DNA from: Planctomycetota bacterium
Lineage (GTDB): Bacteria; Planctomycetota; Phycisphaerae; UBA1845
DNA length: 64,000 bases
Reading direction: 5' to 3'
NCBI GenBank assembly: GCA_030616775.1
Contig: JAUWWQ010000004.1
Coordinates: 1 to 64,000 of the forward strand
Positions 35,313 through 45,000 of this stretch are shown piece by piece; the stretch's first letter is position 1, and every line of letters starts with the position of its first letter. The translations under genes and the position numbers were made by a program. The notes below the pieces were generated by a model, which saw only the letters and a program-made list of their open reading frames with translations, did not search any database and was not told where the DNA came from.

Positions 35313-35330
35313 AACCCACATTTGTGGGTT
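35313..35330 (+). promoter_or_regulatory. AACCCACA-TT-TGTGGGTT hairpin before the beta-lactamase-like gene
   Basis: Perfect eight-base arms with a two-base loop, 17 bases before the ATG at 35348. It shares the core CCACATTTGTGG with 33794-33805. It could be an operator or a translation-control hairpin. Confidence 0.4.
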
Positions 35331-35347
35331 CAACGGAGTAATCAGCA

Positions 35348-36820
35348 ATGACTCTGAGCAGACCAAGAACGCAACCCTACATTATCGTTCTCATCGTCGC
35401 CCTTGCGGGATTACCGGGAGGCGCCGCACGGGCAGGCGTGTTGCCTGTCACGGGCGTGCCGGTGCCGGAACTGGCGGACTTTGACCAGGAAATGCTCGAC
35501 TTAATGGAGCTGCACGATCTTGAAGGGGGAGTCCTGGCGGTTTCGGTAAACGGCTGCGTCGTCTACCAGCGCGGCTTCGGCTGGCGCGAACGCTCGCCAA
35601 CGTCGATTCCGCTCCCGGAAAACACACCTATGCGCCTGGCGAGCGTTGAAAAACCGCTCACCGCCGCCACGATTCGACACCTCGCCAACCTGGGCTACTT
35701 CAGTCTGGGCGACTACGTATTCGACCTCGAGCAGCCTTTCGGCGGGATCCTGCAGTTCCCACTCTGGCAGGATCTCGGGGACGACCGGCTCAACAACATC
35801 ACCGTGAATCACCTGCTGCATCACGAAGGCGGCTGGGATGCTGAGTTCATCAGCTTTGACCCGCAATTCAAAGCGATCGTAATCGCCAACGCAATGGAGG
35901 GGGTCTCCAGCCCGCCGGGCCGCGAAAACACCGTACGGTACATGCTGAGCCAGCCACTCCAGTTCCCCCCGGGCATCCCACATCCGTCCTGTGACAGGGA
36001 TGCCGGCGGCGCGTGCTTGAAAGAACCGACCCCTTGCGTCTGCAACACGTATTCAAACTTCGGCTATATGGTGCTCGGGCTGATCGTTGAGCACTTCGTC
36101 GGCCCGCCGCACGTGGACGCCATTCGCCACCTCACCCTCACGCCCCAGATGTGGGTGCCAGCCACTGAATTCTTCCCGGGCCGCACTTTCTCGGCGGATC
36201 AAAGCCCGCGCGAGCCCCGCTACCGCTGCCCCGGATGCCGAGACTGCGTAAACGTGTTCAATCCAGGGGGCTCTGGCGTCTCGTGCCCTTATGGCGGCTG
36301 GGATCACGAATCCATGACGGGCCACGGGAACCTCGTCGCCAGCGCAGCGCCACTGCTTACCTTCCTGGATATTTATGTCGTTGGTGGACCCGATATCGGT
36401 ATGCTACAGAGCGGCACCTCAGGGAACTGGGCACACACCGGCGCGCTCACCGGAACGAGCACGATCGCCAGCCAGCGACATGACGGCGTCAACGTGGTCG
36501 TTCTCTTCAACCAACGCATGCCGGGCGACGATCCGGATCTGGCCGCGACGATGGCCACGAACATCTACAACGTTATTGGCGATCCTCCTACAGTCACCTG
36601 GCCGACGCTCTGTGTAGACGGTAGTTGGGTGGATTTCGATGCGTCGGAGTCTGGTTACGGCGGCTTTAACGACCCGTTCCACACCATGACCATAGCCCTG
36701 GCTTCGACAGCCCCCGGCGTCAAGCTGCGTCTAATGCCGGGGACTTCGAACTGGACGGGAACGCTTTCGACGCGTATGCGGATCGACGCACCGTTCGGCC
36801 TGGCAACCATCGGTCAGTAG
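35348..36820 (+). CDS. Secreted serine hydrolase, class C beta-lactamase-like
   Basis: 490 residues with a signal peptide (YIIVLIVALAGLPGGAARA). The active-site Ser-x-x-Lys is SVEK in MRLASVEKPLTAA, the Tyr motif is YSNFGYMVLGLIVE, and HTGALTGTST near residue 360 is in the position of the KTG motif. Family members include beta-lactamases, D-amino-acid peptidases and esterases; substrate cannot be set. It lacks a dockerin or sorting signal. Several Cys pairs (CDRDAGGAC, CVCN, CPGCRDC) suggest disulfides outside the cell. Confidence 0.8.
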   Translation: MTLSRPRTQPYIIVLIVALAGLPGGAARAGVLPVTGVPVPELADFDQEMLDLMELHDLEGGVLAVSVNGCVVYQRGFGWRERSPTSIPLPENTPMRLASVEKPLTAATIRHLANLGYFSLGDYVFDLEQPFGGILQFPLWQDLGDDRLNNITVNHLLHHEGGWDAEFISFDPQFKAIVIANAMEGVSSPPGRENTVRYMLSQPLQFPPGIPHPSCDRDAGGACLKEPTPCVCNTYSNFGYMVLGLIVEHFVGPPHVDAIRHLTLTPQMWVPATEFFPGRTFSADQSPREPRYRCPGCRDCVNVFNPGGSGVSCPYGGWDHESMTGHGNLVASAAPLLTFLDIYVVGGPDIGMLQSGTSGNWAHTGALTGTSTIASQRHDGVNVVVLFNQRMPGDDPDLAATMATNIYNVIGDPPTVTWPTLCVDGSWVDFDASESGYGGFNDPFHTMTIALASTAPGVKLRLMPGTSNWTGTLSTRMRIDAPFGLATIGQ

Positions 36821-36908
36821 GGGCACCCTCCTGGCGCGCCGGGATGCTTATACAGAGACATGGAGGTCGTTGCGCCAGCGACGTCAAGCGCAACGGGACC
36901 ATCGAGCT

Positions 36909-38471
36909 CTATGGTGTGCCGGGAAACACTCTCATAAATCCGGCGAAATCGGCGAGGTCAATATCTGCGTCATTCTCGTAGTCAAATGGGGCGATACAAC
37001 TTGGAGAGAGCCCGGTTGTGTCTGGACCTCCCCGCATGAGGCAGTTCATGAAATACCAGTAGTCAGACAGGTCGACCTCACAGTTGCCATCCATGTCGCT
37101 CATGGGGCCGCCAACCGCGTTGATCGGCGTTCCGGGTGGCGTGAAATCGCAGGCGTCCTCGGCGTTGAGCATGCCGTCGTCGTCGATATCGTCATCGCAG
37201 ACGTTAACCAGACCGTCGCCATCGAAGTCCGGCTGAACCTCGCAGTCATCCGGGGTATAGTTCTCGTTGCAGTCCTCCGAGGTTCCAATCGTGATGTCAT
37301 CGCTGTCCGAGATGCCGTTGGTGTTGCAGTCACTTACCCATTCGGACAGAAGCATCATGGTCGGGGCTATCTCCTCGCACGTGGGCATGATTTCGGAAAC
37401 CGGCATGTAATGGCTGTCGCCGAGTTCGAAAGTCATAGCCCACAGGCCGCGCTCGCCATAGGTGTAGTCGATCGAACCACCTAGCACCGGGTAGATGGTG
37501 GTGTTGATCGGGCCAAGCTCCTCGTAACTTGTTCCGCGCACCTGAAAGATGCGCTCGGCCATCCCGACCGCTATCTCCTGGAAGGTCCAGTGATCGTCGC
37601 AGAACTCCGGGGTATGCCCCCAGGGCCACATTATCATGTACCCGTGAGTGTGAAAGTCGATGTGGGCGCGGACATTCGGATGGGTCAGGAAGAAGTTGCG
37701 CATGGCGGCGGTTTCCGGTTGGGAGAAGGGACTGGGATTGGAGCCAGGCCCGCCCCAGTTCCGATTCAGGTCCGCCCCATTGGCGTTGCTTCTGATTCCG
37801 GCTTCGTATCCATCCGGGTTCATGATCGGCAGCAGAAACCATTCCACGTCGTCCACCAATGTGCGCACGTCGGGATCGCTGTCATAACGGGTGAGAAGAA
37901 ACTCGGCCATGTAGGCGACTACGCAGGTGCCCATGACCTCATTGCCATGTTGACCGCCGTGGTACATGACGCCCGGTTTGTCATCGCCCGGGCCGGTGAT
38001 GCGAATGGCCCATAGCGGCTGGCCGAAGATCGACAACCCGACGTTGAACATCTCTGCAAGGTCGGGATATGTGGCGACCAGATCATTCATAAATGCCACA
38101 TGCTCGTCATAGGTGCGATATACATCGAAGAAGCCCTGGCCCGCCGTGGCGGTGAAGAGTTCGTCGATGCGGCGTTGGAGATCCTCGATCTCGACTTGGT
38201 AGGTAAGGCCGCTGGCGTCGAGCACGTGCTTCTGCTCGGGTGAGACACGTACTTCAATGACCCCAAGGCCGATTCCGTCCGACCAGATTTCGAAATCGAT
38301 GCTTGCGCCATCCAGAGCGACGAGCGTATCTAGTTGTGACTCGTCTTCGATCTGGACCCTGACCATCTGGTGTCCGTCAAGCCGTCGCTCCGGCTGAGCA
38401 TCGGAAGTGCCGCCGGAAACAAGGACCGTCAGGCAGCATGTGCTGAGAATCAGTCTCGTCTGCAGTGGCAT
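36909..38471 (-). CDS. Secreted M14 zinc carboxypeptidase with dockerin-like tail
   Basis: 520 residues. Signal peptide, a propeptide-like region of about 90 residues, then the peptidase: zinc ligands HGGQHGNE and, later, HIDFHTHG; catalytic Glu in MTFELGDSHY; ANGADLNRNWGG is the substrate-binding segment. From about residue 380 come calcium-binding repeats (DCNTNGISDSDD, DCNENYTPDDC, DFDGDGLVNVC) and two dockerin-like segments. It would remove C-terminal residues from peptides outside the cell. The ATG follows GAGGTGAGG. Confidence 0.88.
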   Translation of the reverse strand: MPLQTRLILSTCCLTVLVSGGTSDAQPERRLDGHQMVRVQIEDESQLDTLVALDGASIDFEIWSDGIGLGVIEVRVSPEQKHVLDASGLTYQVEIEDLQRRIDELFTATAGQGFFDVYRTYDEHVAFMNDLVATYPDLAEMFNVGLSIFGQPLWAIRITGPGDDKPGVMYHGGQHGNEVMGTCVVAYMAEFLLTRYDSDPDVRTLVDDVEWFLLPIMNPDGYEAGIRSNANGADLNRNWGGPGSNPSPFSQPETAAMRNFFLTHPNVRAHIDFHTHGYMIMWPWGHTPEFCDDHWTFQEIAVGMAERIFQVRGTSYEELGPINTTIYPVLGGSIDYTYGERGLWAMTFELGDSHYMPVSEIMPTCEEIAPTMMLLSEWVSDCNTNGISDSDDITIGTSEDCNENYTPDDCEVQPDFDGDGLVNVCDDDIDDDGMLNAEDACDFTPPGTPINAVGGPMSDMDGNCEVDLSDYWYFMNCLMRGGPDTTGLSPSCIAPFDYENDADIDLADFAGFMRVFPGTP

Positions 38472-38618
38472 GTCAAACCCTCACCTCATAAGTATACGCG
38501 TTGCTCCGTCGTCTGGCAAGTTCGCCAGGTCCAGCCGCCCGCTCAGACTGTCGGATGTTCAACGTAGATCGCTTGATTCCTCGGGCCGCCATCTGTTGTT
38601 GCGAGGCAACATGCAGCC

Positions 38619-38800
38619 CCGCCTGCACGTGCTACCACGCGCTGTTCCTGTTCAACCAGTACGGCGACTTGGAGCGGCCCATGTTGCGGCGTGGCAACCA
38701 CAACAGCGCCAAGTTCTGGCGTCGCGTTCTCCTCCCGGTCATCGAGCGATACCGGAATCGCGACATCCCGAAGTACTGCCGCGGTCACGCGGCGCCGAAG
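38619..38800 (+). pseudogene. IS1380-family transposase fragment
   Basis: Within an open frame spanning 38501-38839, the segment CYHALFLFNQYGDLERPMLR, then GNHNSAKFWRRVLLPVIERY and RNRDIPKYCRGHAAP, matches the central DDE region of IS1380 transposases. The acidic residue expected where GHAAP occurs is not intact, and both ends of the protein are missing. Nearby sequence is GGGGGACTC-type low-complexity DNA. Confidence 0.7.
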
Positions 38801-38956
38801 GCAGCGGGTCTTCCGCTGAGGACGGCGGATCACTCGTAGAAGTCTACGGGGGACTCGCGGGACTCCACGGAGCGGCCGGGTACCTCCCCGGATCGTCCGG
38901 GGGACTCTACGGATCGGCTGGGGAACTCTCGGGATCAAAAAGGGGACCGGCTCCGA

Positions 38957-39312
38957 GCTCATGGCTCGTCACCCCACCGAGAAACGCCCCCCGCGAGGTG
39001 CCCGTCCCCTTTTTCTGTCCCCTTTTTCAACCACCTACGTCCGCCACGGGTGGCGTAGCAAAAGGCTGGGTGTACCACGCGCCGAATACGGCGAAACAGC
39101 GGCCCAACGCGCGGCCCAACTCCTCGCGCGTAACGCCCCGAAGTGCAAAATTAGCGATAGGATCGGGCATAGGCGAATGTCGGGTCGATGACCCGACCTA
39201 CTCGGCTCATGGCTCGTCACCCCACCGAGAAACGCCCCCCGCGAGGTGCCCGTCCCCTTTTTCAACCTCGGGCATAGGCGAATGTCGGGTCGATGACCCG
39301 ACCTACTCGGCT
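38957..39312. repeat. Two pairs of duplicated short sequences
   Basis: A 59-base sequence at 38957-39015 recurs exactly at 39205-39263, and a 45-base sequence at 39163-39207 recurs at 39268-39312. The 45-base unit contains the palindrome GTCGGGTC-GAT-GACCCGAC. The units overlap at 39205-39207, so the region looks built by stepwise duplication. No gene is supported in 38840-39312. Confidence 0.75.
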
Positions 39313-39570
39313 TCACGCCCGCCGATTGGTCAGCAAGGCACGCGCGTAGATGGTCAGCCGGAGCAAGTCAATCGCGTACTGTTTGTACAATCGGGAGTAG
39401 AAATCGTGTTTCTGTTCGGGCTCGGCCAGCTTCTTGAGAAGATCGCTCTTGCGCTGGGCGGATTTATTCCACGGCTTGCGCTTCCGTCGCCGTATTTCGC
39501 GTAGCGCCGGCTGTGTCTTGAGGATCAGACTCCGAGCGAAGGCCACGCTGAAATCCTTGTAGCCCTTCAT
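39313..39570 (-). CDS. Hypothetical basic protein
   Basis: 85 residues, strongly basic in the middle (REIRRRKRKPWNK, RKSDLLKKL), ending in a hydrophobic helix (QYAIDLLRLTIYARALLTN). I do not recognise it. Codon use resembles its neighbours. It ends exactly where the 45-base repeat ends, so its C-terminus may have been altered by that repeat. Confidence 0.4.
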   Translation of the reverse strand: MKGYKDFSVAFARSLILKTQPALREIRRRKRKPWNKSAQRKSDLLKKLAEPEQKHDFYSRLYKQYAIDLLRLTIYARALLTNRRA

Positions 39571-39653
39571 CGCCGTCAGGATCTCGCTCTACGGGGCCGA
39601 CTACGTGGATCAGCTCCAAGGTAAAGGTGCGTGCAACGGTCCCGCCTCTCGAA

Positions 39654-40478
39654 TCAGCTACTTGCAGAGTACGAATTTACGCTTCCGAGGAAGCACGCGC
39701 CCCTAAGGCAACCTAACGGCGAAGCCGTGAGTAGGAGCAGATTCACTCCGCCCACATTGATGCCAGTCGGAACGATTTGAAAGCTGTCTCCGTCCGGCCA
39801 CCCATCGATCCAATCGTTCCAGAAGCTCCCCATCGGAAAGTGAGCTGGCTTGACGGGCCCGCGAAAGCTCGCCGAATCGGATAGCAGATGAATCACCGTG
39901 ACATAGCAGTCACCTCGCAACGGTGGTGTGTTTATTTGCCTTCGCGTCATCTCCGCCGCGTAGCGTTCATACTCGCGTACCCGACGTTCCGGGTTCTTCT
40001 TCTCGGGAATCTTGACGTTTTGCTCCAGTGCGCCAACCTGTTTCTCCAAGAACGCTACGTGGAATGCGCCGATCATCCACAGTTTGAGTCCATCTTCGAA
40101 GCTGCCCAACTTCCACACGCGATCGTCGTGGATGCGTTGGCCATTCGCATCAAAACGAGTGAAGTGCGTCGCGCCGTTCGGAAGCTCGAGGGTTACGTGA
40201 TGAACCGGGAAACTATGTCCGTCCGCGAACTCGCCGACCTGGAGAGCATCCGAGGGCGGCCACAGTATCAGGCGATTACCGCGTGTCTTCGCAACGGCAG
40301 CGAATGGCAGGTGCCTGCCATTACCGACGTCGTAGAAGAGCACCGTCACGGGATCAATCGGATTGCCGTCTTCGAACAGGTGCCGGAGCGGCTTCCAAAA
40401 GACCGACACATTGGGTGAGACATCCGGGAGTCCGGCTCGCGCTTCCTCGAATGATTCCGTCTGATCCATGTCAGGCAT
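39654..40478 (-). CDS. Hypothetical protein, last gene of an uncharacterised operon
   Basis: 274 residues from the ATG at 40478 (MPDMDQTESFEEARAG); an in-frame start at 40577 is possible but would overlap the preceding small gene. Features include KPLRHLFEDGNPIDPVTVLF, DALQVGEFADGHSFPVHHV, a mixed alpha/beta composition and no signal peptide or membrane helix. I do not recognise the family. It starts 7 bases after the stop of the 63-residue gene, which supports joint expression. Confidence 0.6.
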   Translation of the reverse strand: MPDMDQTESFEEARAGLPDVSPNVSVFWKPLRHLFEDGNPIDPVTVLFYDVGNGRHLPFAAVAKTRGNRLILWPPSDALQVGEFADGHSFPVHHVTLELPNGATHFTRFDANGQRIHDDRVWKLGSFEDGLKLWMIGAFHVAFLEKQVGALEQNVKIPEKKNPERRVREYERYAAEMTRRQINTPPLRGDCYVTVIHLLSDSASFRGPVKPAHFPMGSFWNDWIDGWPDGDSFQIVPTGINVGGVNLLLLTASPLGCLRGACFLGSVNSYSASS

Positions 40479-40485
40479 GGGATAC

Positions 40486-40677
40486 TCACGGCGCCAGCCA
40501 GCGCGTGAACTTCTCCTCTGGGATGGGCCTATCCATCCAGGATTGATCCGGCATCGGGTCACGCATGCAGTCCTCAACGGTGCGCAGGCGAGGCACAGGG
40601 ACGGTCGAGCGCTTGCCGCGCTGCGAGGACAAAGTCGACCGGCGAGCCTCGCGCGCTGTGCGCTGCTGTCGTTTCAC
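40486..40677 (-). CDS. Small hypothetical protein in an overlapping operon
   Basis: 63 residues, basic at the N-terminus (KRQQRTAREARRS) and acidic/aromatic at the end (DQSWMDRPIPEEKFTRWLAP). Its GTG start overlaps the stop of the DUF3467 gene as GTGA and its stop lies 7 bases before the next ATG. That packing is the main evidence that it is a real gene. Function unknown. Confidence 0.5.
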   Translation of the reverse strand: MKRQQRTAREARRSTLSSQRGKRSTVPVPRLRTVEDCMRDPMPDQSWMDRPIPEEKFTRWLAP

Positions 40678-40982
40678 GCCTTGCGCCTCGCTCGCGCCTT
40701 TGTGCCGGCTTTATGCAGCGCTGAACGCGGGAACGCTTTCTTGTGCTGCGCGATCTGTCGCTTCAGCAAGTCCATAAGTCGTTGCGCATGGGGCGGGGAT
40801 ATATACACTCGTGCAACATGAACGGCCTTGTCGCCCGCCCGTGCGAGAAAATCCAACACAAAGTCCTCCTGCTGCACAGCAACCTGAATATGGTTCGCAT
40901 AGCGCCCCGCGGACACGTCCAATTGGGAAGCCACCTCAACCTGCGTCGCCTTTTCCTTAGCAGTTTCGGCTTTTTTCGGCAT
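40674..40982 (-). CDS. DUF3467 family protein
   Basis: 102 residues. The core YANHIQVAVQQEDFVLDFLAR followed by VARVYISPPHAQRLMDLLKRQI matches DUF3467 proteins, small predicted beta-rich cytoplasmic proteins of unknown role. N- and C-termini are Lys/Ala-rich. It is the second gene of a leftward four-gene run: 10 bases after the gene at 40993-41691 and overlapping the next. Confidence 0.75.
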   Translation of the reverse strand: MPKKAETAKEKATQVEVASQLDVSAGRYANHIQVAVQQEDFVLDFLARAGDKAVHVARVYISPPHAQRLMDLLKRQIAQHKKAFPRSALHKAGTKARARRKA

Positions 40983-40992
40983 AGCGATTCCT

Positions 40993-41691
40993 TCAGACTA
41001 GGCGCAAAGCGTCGGCAACATCCTCACGCACTGTGTTCCTTATTGTCTCAGATTCCCGTTCAAGATCGCGCACCTTGGTAAATCTGGGCTTCATGTCATT
41101 TGGATCGTCGCATAGTACGGTTTTTACGCGCGGGTCTTCCCCAGATGTCGTGTCGGCGTACGGTAAGGACCTGGTAGTCGTCGTCACGGTCTCCTCGACA
41201 CAAACGGCTCGGCGGTGAAGACAGCATTGACGGTAAGTACGAAGTCGCTTGAAGTACTGTCGGTTTGCGATCTTGTGCAACCGTGCGGTTAGCCCACGCG
41301 GCAGCGATCCTGACGTTTTTGCTTTCGCTGGAACGAAGTTGTAGCCGTTAACCGCGCCCAAAAAGGACACCTTGCTTTCGTCGCTGACAATCGGGTGAAC
41401 CACATTGACGACATGAGCCAGGATGTCGAAGAGTGAGTAGGCAAACGCCCATAAACAGCTTGAATAGAAATCGCGTTTCTCCTGCCGGCTCAAGCCTTCA
41501 CCGGTAGACTCAGTTGTAGCTCTCAGACACGAGTTCAGTTCCTCAAGGGCGTAGTCAAGCTCCTTGAGCCGCTGCGTCAGGCTACCCAAGTATATCCGAA
41601 GATTCCTGTTGCTGCGAATGCCGAGGGAGTTAGCGGCGCGCTGTAGCAATTCCGCGCATTCGTCGTCAACGGTTCTACGGCGCTTTGGCAT
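40993..41691 (-). CDS. Hypothetical protein, first gene of the uncharacterised operon
   Basis: 232 residues, helical, with no signal peptide. A conserved-looking segment FYSSCLWAFAYSLFDILAHV and NVVHPIVSDESKVSFLGAVN resembles cytoplasmic proteins of unknown function that act on or bind nucleic acids, but I cannot name a family. Basic ends (MPKRRRTVDDE) add to that impression. It begins the tightly packed run down to 39654. Confidence 0.6.
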   Translation of the reverse strand: MPKRRRTVDDECAELLQRAANSLGIRSNRNLRIYLGSLTQRLKELDYALEELNSCLRATTESTGEGLSRQEKRDFYSSCLWAFAYSLFDILAHVVNVVHPIVSDESKVSFLGAVNGYNFVPAKAKTSGSLPRGLTARLHKIANRQYFKRLRTYRQCCLHRRAVCVEETVTTTTRSLPYADTTSGEDPRVKTVLCDDPNDMKPRFTKVRDLERESETIRNTVREDVADALRLV

Positions 41692-41700
41692 GGGCCACCC

Positions 41701-41913
41701 TCAGTACGTCCCGCCATTCGCGATTCGCCATTCTTCCTGCGCCCCGATCGTCGCACTGGCCGTTTCGCTCCACCGTCCCTTTTCGCCGGTCGTGGCGACC
41801 CAGCGGAGCATGTAGTGGGCGGTCTTGCCACCGTCTTCACCAGGGTAGTTTACCACGTACGGCGCGCGGGTCAATTCGATTGTGGGCGCAGGTACGGCGG
41901 TGTCAAGCGGCAC
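41701..41913 (-). pseudogene. C-terminal fragment of a planctomycete protein of unknown function
   Basis: 70 residues from a GTG. The stretch GKTAHYMLRWVATTGEKGRW then SETASATIGA resembles the last part of a fibronectin-like C-terminal domain found in a recurrent planctomycete protein of about 200-250 residues. The upstream part is not intact in any one frame, although the frame ahead of the GTG stays open for a few codons. It ends 9 bases before 41691. Confidence 0.4.
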
Positions 41914-42055
41914 TGACTTGCGAGGCGCCCTGGCTGGGCTTCGCCGCCAAAGGAGACAATCAGCCGTTCTTGTCGAATCGCACCAACCGCACGTTGACTT
42001 CGCGGATTCTGGAATTTGGAGGCTTGAGCCTGCCCACGAAGCGTGCGATGGTCAA

Positions 42056-45000
42056 TTAGGGCTGTTTGGTGTGCATAGCTTCCTGTCCCCGCCACATCTG
42101 GAGCTGCTTTGCCACCAGGAAGATCACTGGGTAGATGAGCAACTCCATGGTGAAGCTAGTGAGCAGTCCGCCGAACATAGGTGCGGCCATGCGCTTCATG
42201 ACGTCGGAACCTGTCCCCGTGCCGATCATGATCGGCACGAGGGCCATCATGGTGGTCATGACGGTCATGGTCTTCGGGCGGATGCGGAGTACGGCGCCCT
42301 CGTGGATCGCGGCTTTGAGATCACTAAGCGAATTCATCCGCCCTTCCGCTTTGAACCGGTCGTAGCTGTTGTGCAGATACAGCAACATGACCATGCCGGT
42401 CTCGGCGTCCAAACCGGCAAGCGCGATGAGGCCGACCCAGACCGCTAGCGACATGTTGTAATCAGCCAGGTACATGAACCAGATTGCACCGATCAGGCTG
42501 AACGGAACGGCCAACAGCACTACGCACACGTCGAACCAGCTCTTGTGCGAAATATAGAGGAGCATGACGATGATGACGAACACGGCCGGCACGGCGATGG
42601 CCAGCCGCTTGTTGGCCGCTTCGATGTACTCGTACTGCCCGGACCAGATGATGTTGTAGCTGGCCGGGAGCGTAATGTTTTCCGTAACCACCTGCTTGGC
42701 GCGACGGACCCAGCCGCCGACGTCGGAGATGTTCAGATCGACGTAGATCCAGGCGGTCTTGCGAGCGTTTTCCGTCTTGACCAGCGGGGGGCCCTTGTGA
42801 ATCCGGATGTCGGCGAGCTGGGCTAGCGGAACCTGGACGCCCGAGGGCGTTGCCACCAGGGTTCGCCGCAGCGCCGGGATGTTGTCGCGTAACTCCCGCT
42901 TGTACCGCAGGTTAACCGGATAGCGTTCGAGCCCTTCGACGGTCCAGGTGATGTTCATGCCGCCCATGGCGGAGAGGATCACATCTTGCACGTCGTCGAT
43001 GCGCAGACCGTATCGGGCGATCTCGTCACGGTTGATGTTGAAGTCCAGGTAGTTCCCGCCGATGGTCTTTTCGTAGAACGCACTGGTGGTGCCGGGCAGC
43101 GGGTTGACAAGCGTGGAAATCCTCTCCGCGAGATCTCCGAGCACTTCCAGATCGTCACCCATGAGCTTGATGCCGACGGGTGTCTTGATGCCCGTCGAGA
43201 GCATGTCGATGCGCGTCTTAATCGGCATGGTCCAAGCGTTAGTAAGACCGGGGAAGTTCACGACTTCGTTCAGACCGGGCACATGTTCGCCACGATCCTC
43301 GTAGCCATAGGAAAGTTCCTCGATCGTGATGGGGCGCTCTTCCGGCCAGAAGTAGTGCATTCCCGAGTAGTGCTTGAGCCATTCCGGCAAGAACGCAAAC
43401 CACCGGTCGAAGTGTCGCTTGCGCCATTTGCCGCGGTCGGGCTCCAGCATGATGGTCGTCTCGATCATGCTGAGCGGGGCCGGGTCGGTGGCTGTTTCTC
43501 CCCGTCCGATCTTCCCGAACACGTGGTGCACTTCGGGGAATCTGGCGATCAGAGCGTCGGTCTGTTGGAGCAGTTCGCGCGCCTTGGTCACGCTGATTCC
43601 GGGATCAGTCGTGGGCATGTACAACAGATCGCCCTCGTCAAGGGGAGGCATGAACTCGCTGCCGATCTGCCGTGAAAGTTGTAGTGCCGGGACGGCGTCA
43701 CCGATGACCTGCCGGCCGAACAAGTACTCCTGCAATGGCAGTAGCGCACTCGCGACGAGCACGGCGGCGATGAGCAGTGTGAGGTACTTACCCTTCATCG
43801 CCGCCCAAAAGAACGGCTCGTAGGTCCGCTGGAGAATCCGGCTGATGGGATTCGTCTGCTCGTTGGGGATACGGCCGCGGATGAAGTAGATCATCAGAAT
43901 CGGCACGATGGTGATGGCTAGGAACGCCGAGGCCCCCATGCAGAACGTCTTGGTGTAGGCCAAAGGCTTGAAGAGACGACCGCTCTGTTCTCCGAGCACG
44001 AAAATGGGGATGAAGCTGACGGTGATGATCAGCAGCGCAAAGAACAACGTGGGTCCGACCTCTTTGGCCGCGCCGATGATGATCTCCGCCTGGGGCTTCT
44101 TGTCCTTGTAGCGTTCGTAGTGTTTGTGGGCGTTCTCGACCATGACGATGGAGCTGTCGACCATGGCCCCGATGGCGATGGCGATGCCGCCGAGACTCAT
44201 GATGTTCGCGTTGAGGCCCATGATCTGCATGATGACCAGGCTGGCGAGAACCGCCGTCGGGATGACGCAGATGGCCACCAGGCTGCTGCGCAGGTGGAGG
44301 AGGAAGATGGCACAGACGATCGCCACGACGATCATTTCCTCGATGAGTTTCGTCTTGAGTGTATCCACGGCCCGCAGGATCAGGGCAGAACGATCGTATT
44401 CGGTGACCACGTCCACGCCGGGGGGCAGGCCCTGTTTGAGCTCGTTGAGTTTCGCCTTGGTGTCTTGGATCACCTTCAGGGCGTTCTCCCCGAAGCGCAT
44501 CACGACAATGCCGCCGACGACCTCTCCTTCTCCCTCCGCCTCCGCGATGCCGCGACGCAGTTCGGGGCCGAGGTGGACGTCGGCGATATCCTTCAGGTAG
44601 ACGGGCGTTCCGGTCGCGGTGGCGCGGATGACGATCTTCTCGAGGTCCTCAATCCCCTGTCGGGCCCGGACGCGACCCAGAGGGACTCCGGCACGCTGAG
44701 CTTTACTGATTTGTTCCGGTGTCAGCGCGGCGAGATACCCTCGTCCACGGACCATGTACTCGGTCTCGGCCATCTCGAGCACACGGCCGCCAACGTCGTT
44801 GTTGGAGGCCTTGATTGCCATCTTGACGTGGCTGAGTGGGATGCCGTAGGCGAGCAAGCGGTCCGGATCGACGACCACTTGATACTGACGCACGAATCCC
44901 CCGATGGCGGCAACCTCTGCCACGCCCTCGACTGCAGTCATCTCGTAGCGCAAGTACCAGTCTTGAATGCTGCGCAGCTCCGAGAGATCGTATTCGCCAA

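Noticed and set aside
38957-39312. Possible CRISPR or integron attachment sites
   Set aside because: Only two copies of each unit, with uneven spacing and no cas or integrase gene nearby.
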